Program-made: the position numbers and the translations under genes
The notes under the pieces: model-generated
The model's database searches: none
What the model saw: only the letters and a program-made list of their open reading frames with translations
What the model was told of the DNA's origin: nothing
Shown here: piece by piece, positions 30,853 through 40,188 of the stretch
How positions within the stretch are numbered: the first letter of the stretch is position 1
Layout of the letters: each line of letters begins with the position of its first letter
NCBI GenBank assembly: GCA_902590895.1
Contig: CACIYM010000005.1
Location: 1 to 52,618, forward strand
DNA: 52,618 bases
DNA from: an uncultured Alphaproteobacteria bacterium
Lineage (GTDB): Bacteria; Pseudomonadota; Alphaproteobacteria; Methylaequorales; Methylaequoraceae
Reading direction: 5' to 3'

Positions 30853-31434
30853 TTATACACCCGTTCCTTCAAAACACTTTCCTTCAAAATAAAAAATCTC
30901 CCATGGTTCTAAAGAAAAACTTTTAATGGTCTTTAGGGATAATTTTCCTTTTTTGTTAAACAACGGACGGTCGGTAGAAGCATTTTCTTGTAGTTTTCTT
31001 AAATTAAAAAAAAAATCAGGATCGTCAAATCTGTAGATTGTTCTTTGTGTTTTTCCGGTAACTCTATCAATATCGTATGAATCTAAAAAATACGCCTGCG
31101 AAACAAATGTATTGATGGTGATTTTATTTTCTGTCATCAAAAAATCATCAAGAAGTATTCCTTGATGATCAAACCAAGAGTTTCTTAAACGATATTCAGT
31201 TTCGCCATTGTTATTATCATGCATATTAACCTCAACTATGTCATTGCAACCAAAAGATTTGCAAATTATAGAACTATTTATTTTTTGATCATCATTTGTG
31301 CTTGGGACATTAGACTCTTTTTTTATTAATTTGGGATCATATTCACAGGATAACTTTAATATGTTAGAAGTTTTACCATCTACATTAAAAGACCATAAGA
31401 GCAGAAGTATAAAGTAAAACTTTTTGAACGGCAT
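30853..31434 (-). CDS. Hypothetical exported protein
   Basis: N-terminal hydrophobic signal MPFKKFYFILLLLWSFNVDGKT. Confidence 0.6.
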   Translation of the reverse strand: MPFKKFYFILLLLWSFNVDGKTSNILKLSCEYDPKLIKKESNVPSTNDDQKINSSIICKSFGCNDIVEVNMHDNNNGETEYRLRNSWFDHQGILLDDFLMTENKITINTFVSQAYFLDSYDIDRVTGKTQRTIYRFDDPDFFFNLRKLQENASTDRPLFNKKGKLSLKTIKSFSLEPWEIFYFEGKCFEGTGV

Positions 31435-31643
31435 GTAATTTATCTAATCGATTTTATTTAACTTACAAATAAAAAATTTAGTTTTTAATAGAAAAAAATG
31501 AAGAAGCATAAGTTAAATAAATAATCTTTTTTTTTTTATTTTTTTATACATAATGTATATTTAGAAATATGCACAAATTTTTTAACTACTTGTTATGTAT
31601 AATGGTTACTATGTAAGTTGTAAGTTGTAATACTACAAAACAA

Positions 31644-32891
31644 ATGGTTATACCAGAATTGAATCAAACTGAGGGATTTAAGAATATTCCTGAATCAAAA
31701 AGATCTTCAACTTTTGCTTTAGCTAAACTAATAAACGACATTCCTAGAGGAGAACCACTTTTTGCATTTCCTCCAAAGGTTGAAACTGATGGCTGGTATT
31801 GTAATTATTCATATAGCGGTGATAACACCGTTACATCAGAGGGTAGTAGACAATACCTTGGAGATTGGTCAAGTGAAATTGGTGTTGGTTTTTATGAAAC
31901 TCTTTCAAAGAAGGGTTATTCAGTGGTTGGGGATCCCAGTGATTTATTTAATCAAAAAAAATTTGCAAATTCCGCAGAATTTTTGATAGGTGGTAGGATT
32001 GTGAAAATGAGCGGAAATTTCTGTGAGGAACACCATTGGTGGGATGGACGCCCTTTAAACAGGTTCAGTGGAGAAATTTATACTGAGATCGAATGGTCAG
32101 TGCTTAATTCTTTAACTAAAAATATCGTAATTAAAAAAACAGTTCAAGGTTATTATAAACAAAAAAAGCCTGTTAAAGATGGGGTAATACTTACATTCAA
32201 GAATGCAATTCTAAATTCTGCCGATAATTTTGCATCAGCAAAAAATCTTAGAAAAATTGCTTTAGGAGAAAAAATAGACAATCTCCAGTCGGTAAAAAAT
32301 ACTAACAAAAATTTTATTGAAAATGGAAATTCATCTAGGTTTAATTTTGATAATCTAAAATCTAAAATTGTTACGATTAGAGTTGGAACAGGCCATGGAT
32401 CTGGTTTTTTTATAGGTTCAAAAGGACTTATTTTGACAAATGCTCATGTGATTGGTTCTGCAAAAAAAGTACAGATTATTTCTAACTCTGGTATTGAATT
32501 CCAAGCGGAAACTTTTTTTATTAATGAGACAAGAGATATAGCTTTATTGAAATCTAACGTTAATTTTTCTGATCCTATCGATATTAGTTTAGAAAAGCCT
32601 AAAGTTACCACAGACGTTTATGCGGTTGGGACGCCAATTTCTGAAAGTTTAAAAACAACAGTCACAAAGGGAATAATTAGCGCGATAAGAACTGATAAGA
32701 CCAGTGAGCTAGAATTTATTCAAGCTGATGTTTCAATTTCACCAGGAAACAGTGGTGGTCCTTTATTTAATGCAAAAGGAGAAGTTATTGGTATTTCCGC
32801 AGCTAAATATTTAGGAGATGGTGTTGAAGGCTTAGGGCTATTTATACCAATAAAAGAAGCATTGGAGATTTTAAATATTGAAATACTTTAG
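31644..32891 (+). CDS. Trypsin-like serine protease with ~220 aa N-terminal domain
   Basis: His (LTNAHVIGSAK), Asp (RDIALLKS), Ser (SPGNSGGPLFN) triad motifs. Confidence 0.85.
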   Translation: MVIPELNQTEGFKNIPESKRSSTFALAKLINDIPRGEPLFAFPPKVETDGWYCNYSYSGDNTVTSEGSRQYLGDWSSEIGVGFYETLSKKGYSVVGDPSDLFNQKKFANSAEFLIGGRIVKMSGNFCEEHHWWDGRPLNRFSGEIYTEIEWSVLNSLTKNIVIKKTVQGYYKQKKPVKDGVILTFKNAILNSADNFASAKNLRKIALGEKIDNLQSVKNTNKNFIENGNSSRFNFDNLKSKIVTIRVGTGHGSGFFIGSKGLILTNAHVIGSAKKVQIISNSGIEFQAETFFINETRDIALLKSNVNFSDPIDISLEKPKVTTDVYAVGTPISESLKTTVTKGIISAIRTDKTSELEFIQADVSISPGNSGGPLFNAKGEVIGISAAKYLGDGVEGLGLFIPIKEALEILNIEIL

Positions 32892-33034
32892 TATTTTTTG
32901 ATTTATCTATAACCATTTTGGATAATTTTGAGCCATAGGCAAAAAAAGTTTCAACAGTTAAATAATGGAGAATCAATATAGGTGATTAATTATTAAAATA
33001 TGGTTTTTTTTCTAGAAATTATTATGTGTTATCA

Positions 33035-33208
33035 ATGGTGAGACGCACTTATGAAAGAGATGCAGTTTTTATTGAAAAAGCCTGCGATTTAGAAGATCTT
33101 GTAAAAGACAAAAGAGTTGATTGGAGGTCCAATCCCTCAAAAGCCACCAGAAGACAAAGAAGATACAAGAAAAGACTAATTAATGAGTTGTTCAAGTACA
33201 ATGAGTGA
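33035..33208 (+). CDS. Small basic hypothetical protein
   Basis: VRRTYERDAVFIEKACDLEDLVKDKRVDWRSNPSKATRRQRRYKKRL; directly upstream of photolyase. Confidence 0.55.
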   Translation: MVRRTYERDAVFIEKACDLEDLVKDKRVDWRSNPSKATRRQRRYKKRLINELFKYNE

Positions 33209-33217
33209 GAACAAAAC

Positions 33218-34651
33218 ATGAAAAATTCATTGATGTGGTTTAGATATGACCTGAGAATAGAGGATAATGAAGCTTTTTTTGCTGCATGCAGTAAAAAAAT
33301 CTGTTTACCAGTTTTTATACTAGATGAAGGTTACTTAAAACTTAAAACTACAAGTGATTTTCATTTAAACTTTTTGAAGAACTCTTTAATTGATTTAGAC
33401 AATAGATTGAATGAAAGGTTTAATACAAGACTCAGCTTCTACAGCGGCAATACAATTCAGATTTTGCAATATTTAATAAATAAGCATAACATTGAAGAGA
33501 TTTACTCAAATAGAATATTTAAAGGAAATTATTTTAAGATTCTTGACAGAAACATAAATGTATTTCTCAAAGAAAAAGGGGTGGAATGGAATCAAAAGAA
33601 TCAATTTGGAATACAACTTGATAAAAGAATAAGAGGAAAATGGTCATCGGATTGGAATAAGTTTGTAACTAGTCCATTGTCCAAAAAAATTGTAGATAAA
33701 AACTTTATAAAAGATGATGTTGGAGAGTTAGTTTTCAAAACAACTAACTCAAATGGTCAGATAGGAGGGGAAAGTAATGCCTGTATTAATTTTAATTCTT
33801 TTTTAAAAGAAAGACACAAAGGATATTCAAAGAAAATGTCCAGCCCACTGACTGCAGAAAACTCTTGTTCTAGACTTAGCCCACACATAAGCTTTGGTAC
33901 AATTTCCATAAGATCTATAGTTCATAGAGTTGAAAAATATATTGATAAAAAAAAAATTGAAAAAACTTCCATTAATTCATTCAAAAAAAGATTAGCTTGG
34001 CATTGTCATTTTATTCAAAAATTATACGATGAACCCAGAATTGAATACGAGAATCTTCATCCATTATATGATGGATTAAGAGAAAAAAGTTTTAATTTAA
34101 ACTATTATACAAGATGGAAAAATGGGATAACAGGTTTTCCATTTCTTGATGCATGTATGAGATTTTTAAACACAAAAGGGTGGTTGAATTTTAGGATGAG
34201 AGCAATGGTAGTTTCATTTGCCTCATACCAGCTTTGGTTAGACTGGAAAAAAACATCAAAGTATCTTGCAAATTGTTTTACAGATTATGAACCGGGTATC
34301 CATTACCCACAAATACAAATGCAATCTGGTACAACTGGAATAAATACCATTCGGATATATAATGTTATTAAACAATCATATGATCAAGATCCTGATGGTG
34401 TTTTTGTTCGAAAATGGGTTCCAGAATTAAAAAATCTTCCTAACTATCTTATTCACGAACCGTGGAAAATTAATTTTTTAGAGGAAAAAGAGTTTAATTT
34501 TAAATTAGAAAAAAATTACTTTAAACCTGTTGTTGACAATGCGACTAGAACTAAATTTGCAAAAGACATGATTTGGTCAGTTAGAAAAAAACCAGAGGCT
34601 AAAGAAATTTCTGAGACCATAGTTTTAAAACATGCCAGCATGAAAAGGTAA
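33218..34651 (+). CDS. phrB: Deoxyribodipyrimidine photolyase / cryptochrome family
   Basis: [65 protein letters not shown]. Confidence 0.92.
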   Translation: MKNSLMWFRYDLRIEDNEAFFAACSKKICLPVFILDEGYLKLKTTSDFHLNFLKNSLIDLDNRLNERFNTRLSFYSGNTIQILQYLINKHNIEEIYSNRIFKGNYFKILDRNINVFLKEKGVEWNQKNQFGIQLDKRIRGKWSSDWNKFVTSPLSKKIVDKNFIKDDVGELVFKTTNSNGQIGGESNACINFNSFLKERHKGYSKKMSSPLTAENSCSRLSPHISFGTISIRSIVHRVEKYIDKKKIEKTSINSFKKRLAWHCHFIQKLYDEPRIEYENLHPLYDGLREKSFNLNYYTRWKNGITGFPFLDACMRFLNTKGWLNFRMRAMVVSFASYQLWLDWKKTSKYLANCFTDYEPGIHYPQIQMQSGTTGINTIRIYNVIKQSYDQDPDGVFVRKWVPELKNLPNYLIHEPWKINFLEEKEFNFKLEKNYFKPVVDNATRTKFAKDMIWSVRKKPEAKEISETIVLKHASMKR

Positions 34652-34721
34652 AAAAAATTAATGTTTTTTTACCACAATTAACTGAATAAATTTTTAAATT
34701 AATTCTATTGTGATTTACATT

Positions 34722-35531
34722 TTACTGACAGTTTTCAATAGATACCATTGATTCTAACAATTCATCTCCGTCGTAATTGGTTTTTACTCCTTTTATGGTT
34801 GAAGCATCAATGAAGTCATATCCAGTACTTACTCTAACATATTTTTCATCAATACACTTTTTATGAGACGGATCAAAAGCTACCCAACCTAAATCGTTAA
34901 TAAAAATTTCTACCCATGCATGAGTGGTATTTTCACCAGAACTGGTTTCCTCTAATAAAAAACCATTTATATATCTAGCTGGAAGGTTGTTAAATCTGGC
35001 AGCACTTATTAATATGTGAGCAAAATCTTGGCATACTCCTTTTTTTTGTTTTAAAGCATCTCTAGAACTTGTAGATGTTGTTGTCGAACCAGTAACGTAA
35101 TTAATAGAGTTTGAGACTGTTAAATTCAATTTGTGAGCAAATTCGATTAAGTTTTTATTATTTTTTTTTGCTTGGTCTGAAATCTTTTCTATTCTTTTAC
35201 AAGGTTTTGTTAAATGTGTTTCTCTTAAAAAACAAAGTGGGTTAACTTTCTCTTTTAACCCCTTTACGACTCCAGATAGATCCTTTGTTTTTAATATCCC
35301 CTTAGAAGTTATTTTGAGTTGTCCACTAAAATTTTTAATAAAAATATTCTGTACTCTGTGTCCTAACCCATCAAAGTGAGATTCAATTATTTTTCCGTTG
35401 CTGGTAGATGTTTCCCAATTTAATATTTCTTGATTATCACAGATTGATGGATAGAGTTTTAGACATTGTATAAGCCTTGGGACTGTTGAACTGTATTTAT
35501 AAGTTGTTGAGTGTGTTATTTTAATTTTCAT
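34722..35531 (-). CDS. Transglutaminase-like cysteine peptidase domain protein
   Basis: KQKKGVCQDFAHILISAARFNNLPARYINGFL; THAWVEIFINDLGWVAFDP. Confidence 0.93.
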   Translation of the reverse strand: MKIKITHSTTYKYSSTVPRLIQCLKLYPSICDNQEILNWETSTSNGKIIESHFDGLGHRVQNIFIKNFSGQLKITSKGILKTKDLSGVVKGLKEKVNPLCFLRETHLTKPCKRIEKISDQAKKNNKNLIEFAHKLNLTVSNSINYVTGSTTTSTSSRDALKQKKGVCQDFAHILISAARFNNLPARYINGFLLEETSSGENTTHAWVEIFINDLGWVAFDPSHKKCIDEKYVRVSTGYDFIDASTIKGVKTNYDGDELLESMVSIENCQ

Positions 35532-36487
35532 GTTTCTACACCGAAAAAGTATTTCTGTTCAAATTTTTTATAAACATAATTAATTTCCTCAATAAAGGAT
35601 TTTAAAAACTCATGTAAACCAATTTCAGTAATTTTATTGGCATTTAAATTTTTTATTTTTTTATACATTAGGCCTATTTTTTTATTTGAAGTAGAGGTTT
35701 GTTTATAAAATTTTGATAACCTTCCTAAGTGATGATTAATTTTTTCTATTGAAAAAATTAAGGACCTTGGGCAGGTCATATTCAAAATTAAAAAATCTAT
35801 AATTTTTGTGTAAGTAATTTCTTGTCCTCCATAAGCCCACTTAAAAGCTCTGAATGATGAAATTGATCGTAACATTAAACTCCATTGAAAATTATCAATA
35901 TCACTTCCAACATAATTTATACTCGGAAGTAAAATAAAATACTTAACATTAATAATTCTTGCCGTAAAATCTGCCCTTTCAAAATAAGTTCCTAATATTA
36001 AAAAATCGTATCCATCATTTATTAGTTGTGTGTTGAGTATTGTACCTCGAATTAAATTTACTTGCTTTTTTATCCATTCAATAATTTCAGGTAATTCTTT
36101 TAAGATGTTTTTAGTCTCTTTCAAATTTTTGTCTAACTCGTGATAAGAAGAGTTTACGGCATTCCAAACTTCTAATGTTACCGCAGTTCTTACCATTCTT
36201 ATATTTTCTCTTGCTGTTTTTATACAGTTTTTTACTGAAGAAGAATTTTCTGGATCAAAAAGTAGATAGAAAATAATTTTTTCTTTAGATATTGTTTTAT
36301 ACTTTTTTAAATATTCATTTTTAATTCCTGAGGTTTCTAGTATGGACTCCCACTCGTTTGTATATCCTTTTTCAGTGTTAGGAATCAATGATATTCTATA
36401 TCCAACTTCCAAAAGTCTAGCTAATGAATCGGCTCGCTCAATATATCTAGCTGACCAAAATAAATTTTCTGCGGTTCTACTCAACAT
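35528..36487 (-). CDS. Alpha-E domain protein (DUF403)
   Basis: MLSRTAENLFWSARYIERADSLARLLEV; operon context. Confidence 0.9.
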   Translation of the reverse strand: MLSRTAENLFWSARYIERADSLARLLEVGYRISLIPNTEKGYTNEWESILETSGIKNEYLKKYKTISKEKIIFYLLFDPENSSSVKNCIKTARENIRMVRTAVTLEVWNAVNSSYHELDKNLKETKNILKELPEIIEWIKKQVNLIRGTILNTQLINDGYDFLILGTYFERADFTARIINVKYFILLPSINYVGSDIDNFQWSLMLRSISSFRAFKWAYGGQEITYTKIIDFLILNMTCPRSLIFSIEKINHHLGRLSKFYKQTSTSNKKIGLMYKKIKNLNANKITEIGLHEFLKSFIEEINYVYKKFEQKYFFGVET

Positions 36488-36492
36488 ACTTA

Positions 36493-37899
36493 TTATTCAT
36501 TTAGTACCCATGTATCTTTTACTCCTCCACCTTGAGAAGAATTAACTACCAATGAACCTTGATTTAAAGCCACCCTTGTTAGTCCGCCGTCAACTAATTT
36601 TGTTTTTTTTGCTCCAACTAAGCAAAATGGTCTAAGATCAACGTGTCTTGGAGATAGTTTTTTTTTGTCAAAGATCGGTACTGAGGATAACTCAAGTATT
36701 GGTTGGGCTATATAATTTGCAGGATTTAGAAGAATTTTTTTTCTAAAAATTTCAATTTCTTTTTTTGACGATTTGCTTCCAATTAATAAACCATAACCTC
36801 CAGAGCCGTGAACCTCTTTGACAACTAATTTATTTAAATTGTTAAGAACATATTTTTTTGCATCCTCTTCGCAACATCTCCATGTTTTAACATTATCTAA
36901 TATAGGTTCTTCACCTAAGTAAAATTTAATGATTTCAGGTATGTAAGAATAAATAGCTTTATCGTCAGCAATACCTGATCCAGGCGCAGAGCAAATATTT
37001 ACATTTCCGGATTTATATGAATCAAATAAACCAGGAATTCCAATTAGTGAAGAACTATCAAAAGTGATTGGATCAAGAAATTTATCATCAATTCTTCTAT
37101 AAATAATATCTACTTTCTCTGGGCCTCTAGTCGTTTTCATATATGTTATTGATTCATCAACAAAAAGATCTGTTCCTTGAACTAGCTCAACTCCCATAAG
37201 ATCAGCAAGAAAACTATGCTCGTAATACGCGCTATTTAAAGAGCCAGGTGTCAGAATCACAACTTTTGGTTCTTTATTACATTTTTTTGGAGCTAGACTT
37301 TTTAGAGCATCTAACAAATAACTTGGATAGTTTTCTACTGTTTCAATTTTCAATTTTTCAAATAACTCTGGAAACATTCTCATCATTATTTCTCTATTTT
37401 CAATCATGTATGAAACTCCAGACGGAGTTCGACAATTATCTTCTAGAACTTTAAAAATATTTTCATTTATTCTTACAATATCAGATCCAATTATTGGACT
37501 ATAAATTCTTTTGGGAACCTTAAAGCCAATCATTTTTATTTCATAAGCAGGGTTTTTATAAATTAAATTTTCCGGTATTAATTTTGCTTTTATAATTTCA
37601 CCAGAATTATATATATCGTTAAGAAATGCATTAATAGCTAAAGCCCTTTGAATAACTCCCTTTTTAATTTTTTTCCATTCAATGGAAGAGATTATTCTTG
37701 GAAACATGTCAAATGGAATTAAGCGTTCTGTAGAATCAAAGTTATTGTACACAGAAAATGTAATACCTATTTTTTTAAAAAGATTTTCAGCTTCATTTTT
37801 TTTTTTAACAATTACATTTTCGGGTAAAGACTTAGCCCAATCATATATTTGATTGTAAAATTTTCTTACTTTTGAATTTTTATAAACTTCGTTATACAT
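36493..37899 (-). CDS. Circularly permuted ATP-grasp protein (DUF404/DUF407)
   Basis: RIISSIEWKKIKKGVIQRALAINAFLNDIY; NICSAPGSGIADDKAIYSYIPEIIKFYLGEEPIL; HGSGGYGLLIG. Confidence 0.92.
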   Translation of the reverse strand: MYNEVYKNSKVRKFYNQIYDWAKSLPENVIVKKKNEAENLFKKIGITFSVYNNFDSTERLIPFDMFPRIISSIEWKKIKKGVIQRALAINAFLNDIYNSGEIIKAKLIPENLIYKNPAYEIKMIGFKVPKRIYSPIIGSDIVRINENIFKVLEDNCRTPSGVSYMIENREIMMRMFPELFEKLKIETVENYPSYLLDALKSLAPKKCNKEPKVVILTPGSLNSAYYEHSFLADLMGVELVQGTDLFVDESITYMKTTRGPEKVDIIYRRIDDKFLDPITFDSSSLIGIPGLFDSYKSGNVNICSAPGSGIADDKAIYSYIPEIIKFYLGEEPILDNVKTWRCCEEDAKKYVLNNLNKLVVKEVHGSGGYGLLIGSKSSKKEIEIFRKKILLNPANYIAQPILELSSVPIFDKKKLSPRHVDLRPFCLVGAKKTKLVDGGLTRVALNQGSLVVNSSQGGGVKDTWVLNE

Positions 37900-37933
37900 C
37901 TTTCATTATTACCGAAGCAGAAAGAGACAGAGG

Positions 37934-37984
37934 GATGCGTTCCTTCGGTTTCAAACCTACTTCCGACCAAAAAAGGTTGAACGT
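37934..37984 (-). ncRNA. Glutamine riboswitch aptamer (glnA RNA-type), 5' of the ATP-grasp operon
   Basis: Minus strand ACGTTCAACCTTTTTTGGTCGGAAGTAGGTTTGAAACCGAAGGAACGCATCCC; CGTTC/GAACG P1, GGTTT-GAAACC hairpin, conserved CGGAAGUAGG and GAAGGAACGCA segments. Confidence 0.85.
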
Positions 37985-38124
37985 TTGTTTAAGGTTATAT
38001 CTTATATTTTTTTAAATCAAGAATTAAATTGATTGTAGTAATGAATTTAAAAGTAAAAGTTCCTTTAAAGTATTTATTAATAAATTTTTCTTTTAATAAT
38101 TCATTTGAAGATTAAATAGTAATA

Positions 38125-39141
38125 ATGGCAAATATAAAAGGTTTAAGCTCTGTTTTTCCAAAAAATAAGGTCTTTCAAGAAGAGATCAAAGAAATAGGCA
38201 GAAAATTATTTTCTTCAAAAATTCAATTTAAAAAAATGGAAAAAGTTTATGATAATTCGGGAGTTAAAACTAGGTATCTTACTGAAAAACTAGATTGGTA
38301 TTTAGACGAACATAATTGGTCTGAAAGAAATTTTCTTTTTAAAAAAAATGCACTCAATCTTTTAAAAGAATCAATTAATGAGACCATTGAAAAAACAAAT
38401 ACCAAACCAGAGAAAATAGGTGCAATTGTGTTGGTCAATAGTACAGGTATTTCTACCCCGACTATTGATGCTGAAATTTTTAACCTATTTAATTTTAATA
38501 ACGAAATTGTCAGGTTGCCAATTTTTGGATATGGGTGTGCAGGAGGAGTTTTAGGGCTTAATAGAGCTATTGAGATTTTTAAAAGTTTGAACAAAACTAT
38601 TCTTGTCTGTAATGTTGAGCTTTGTAGTCTGACATTTAGACCTCAAATTTTTAGTAAAGAAAATGTAGTTAGTACGGCTTTATTTGGAGATGGATGCGCG
38701 TCATATTTAATTGAGGAAGAGGGACATTGTCAAATATTAAAATCAACTGAGCACACTTGGAAAAACTCTCTGTCACTAATGGGGTGGGGTGTAGAAGATG
38801 ATGGGTTGTCCGTAATTTTTGATAAAGTTATCCCAGATTTTATTACAAAAAAATTACCAGATGTTTTAAATAAATTTTCTTTTAACAATTTAGACGGTTA
38901 TGTACTTCACTCAGGTGGAATGAAAATTATTCAAGCTTACAGACAAATATTGAATAATGATAAAACCATTTCAGAATCTGAGGCAATACTATCAAAGTTT
39001 GGAAACGTTTCCTCTGTATCTGTATTACTAACATTAAAGGAGATGATAAAAAAAAATTACAACGGAGTATATTTGATGAGTGCTTTAGGACCAGGTTTTA
39101 CTGCAGGTTTATCAGCAATAAAAATGAGTAAAAATGGTTGA
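38125..39141 (+). CDS. Type III polyketide synthase (chalcone/stilbene synthase family)
   Basis: LVNSTGISTPTIDA; Cys motif FGYGCAGGVLGLNRA; ALFGDGCASYL; HSGGMKII. Confidence 0.88.
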   Translation: MANIKGLSSVFPKNKVFQEEIKEIGRKLFSSKIQFKKMEKVYDNSGVKTRYLTEKLDWYLDEHNWSERNFLFKKNALNLLKESINETIEKTNTKPEKIGAIVLVNSTGISTPTIDAEIFNLFNFNNEIVRLPIFGYGCAGGVLGLNRAIEIFKSLNKTILVCNVELCSLTFRPQIFSKENVVSTALFGDGCASYLIEEEGHCQILKSTEHTWKNSLSLMGWGVEDDGLSVIFDKVIPDFITKKLPDVLNKFSFNNLDGYVLHSGGMKIIQAYRQILNNDKTISESEAILSKFGNVSSVSVLLTLKEMIKKNYNGVYLMSALGPGFTAGLSAIKMSKNG

Positions 39142-39628
39142 TACCTACTTAATGATTTATCTTGTTTTAAGTAGATTGTTTGAACTTTTCTTAAGTAAAA
39201 AAAACACGAATAGATTATTGAAAGAAGGTGCCGTTGAGCATTATAGTTTTCATTATAAATTTATCGTTTTATTTCACATCATTTTTATTACTTTTTTTTT
39301 CATAAAATCCTTTTCAAACACTTTTTATAACCTTCAATATCTTTATGTTTTTTCTATAGTTCAAATTTTAAGATACAAAATAATTTATGATCTTGGTAAG
39401 TTTTGGACAACAAGAATTCTGGTTGTAAAAAAACCATTAGTTAAAACATGGTTTTTTCGCCATTTTAGGCATCCAAATTATATGATTGTTTTTTTGGAAG
39501 TAATATTAGTTTGCTTATTTTTTAACGATATCAATTCTTTGATTTTCTTTACCGTTATCAATTCAATTTTACTTGGCATAAGAATCTTCTATGAAGAGAA
39601 AGCGAACAAATTCAGACGTAAATTATAA
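39134..39628 (+). CDS. Isoprenylcysteine carboxyl methyltransferase-like membrane protein (BpsB-like)
   Basis: LSRLFELFLSKKNTNRLLKEGAVE...FRHFRHPNYMIVFLEV; coupled to type III PKS. Confidence 0.82.
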   Translation: MVDTYLMIYLVLSRLFELFLSKKNTNRLLKEGAVEHYSFHYKFIVLFHIIFITFFFIKSFSNTFYNLQYLYVFSIVQILRYKIIYDLGKFWTTRILVVKKPLVKTWFFRHFRHPNYMIVFLEVILVCLFFNDINSLIFFTVINSILLGIRIFYEEKANKFRRKL

Positions 39629-39670
39629 GATTATTTTTATGATTAATTATAGAAAACCTACCTCTGAAAT

Positions 39671-40081
39671 TTATTTTGAAATTTTCTTTAGAACATCGAG
39701 GTAACTGTTAATTAAGATTTTGCCTTTTGTGTTGGACTCTCTCCATGTAGGCAATGTTTCTTTTAACTTTTTGTATCCTTTTTCAGTCAATTTTAGAAGG
39801 TTTCCATTAATGTCTCTTTTAACAATCCTGATCAATTTCTTTTTTATTAAAAGAGATGAGTTTCTTCTAATTGTTGAAGATTCTAAATTTAATAGGTTAG
39901 CAATTTTTGTGGTTTCTATTTGATCATAAATATTAATTAGTGCCAAAATTGGAATCTGTGTTGAATTTATGCCGCTGATTTTTAGAGCACCATTGTAATC
40001 GTTAGTAAGTCGCCTTGCCATTGTCCTAAGATTGAAACAAGGACATTGTTGTAACTCATTAACTTTAATAAGCTTCTTCAT
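39671..40081 (-). CDS. MarR-family transcriptional regulator
   Basis: CPCFNLRTMARRLTNDYNGALKISGINSTQIPILALI...LNLESSTIRRNSSLLIKKKLI. Confidence 0.85.
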   Translation of the reverse strand: MKKLIKVNELQQCPCFNLRTMARRLTNDYNGALKISGINSTQIPILALINIYDQIETTKIANLLNLESSTIRRNSSLLIKKKLIRIVKRDINGNLLKLTEKGYKKLKETLPTWRESNTKGKILINSYLDVLKKISK

Positions 40082-40131
40082 GGTAATTAATTTTATACTT
40101 TACAAATTTAAAAAAAAAAGTAAACATAAAA

Positions 40132-40153
40132 GTGTATATACTCGTGTATATAC
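40132..40153. promoter_or_regulatory. Candidate operator GTGTATATACTCGTGTATATAC between divergent MarR and hydrolase genes
   Basis: Two palindromic GTATATAC elements 4 bp apart in the divergent intergenic region. Confidence 0.55.
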
Positions 40154-40188
40154 ATTATATAAAAATTTTATATTTTTTGAGGAATTTT

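Noticed and set aside
33026-33208. Ribosomal protein S21 candidate
   Set aside because: Basic and small but lacks S21 motifs; left as hypothetical
38247-38594. Minus-strand ORF inside the type III PKS gene
   Set aside because: Shadow ORF
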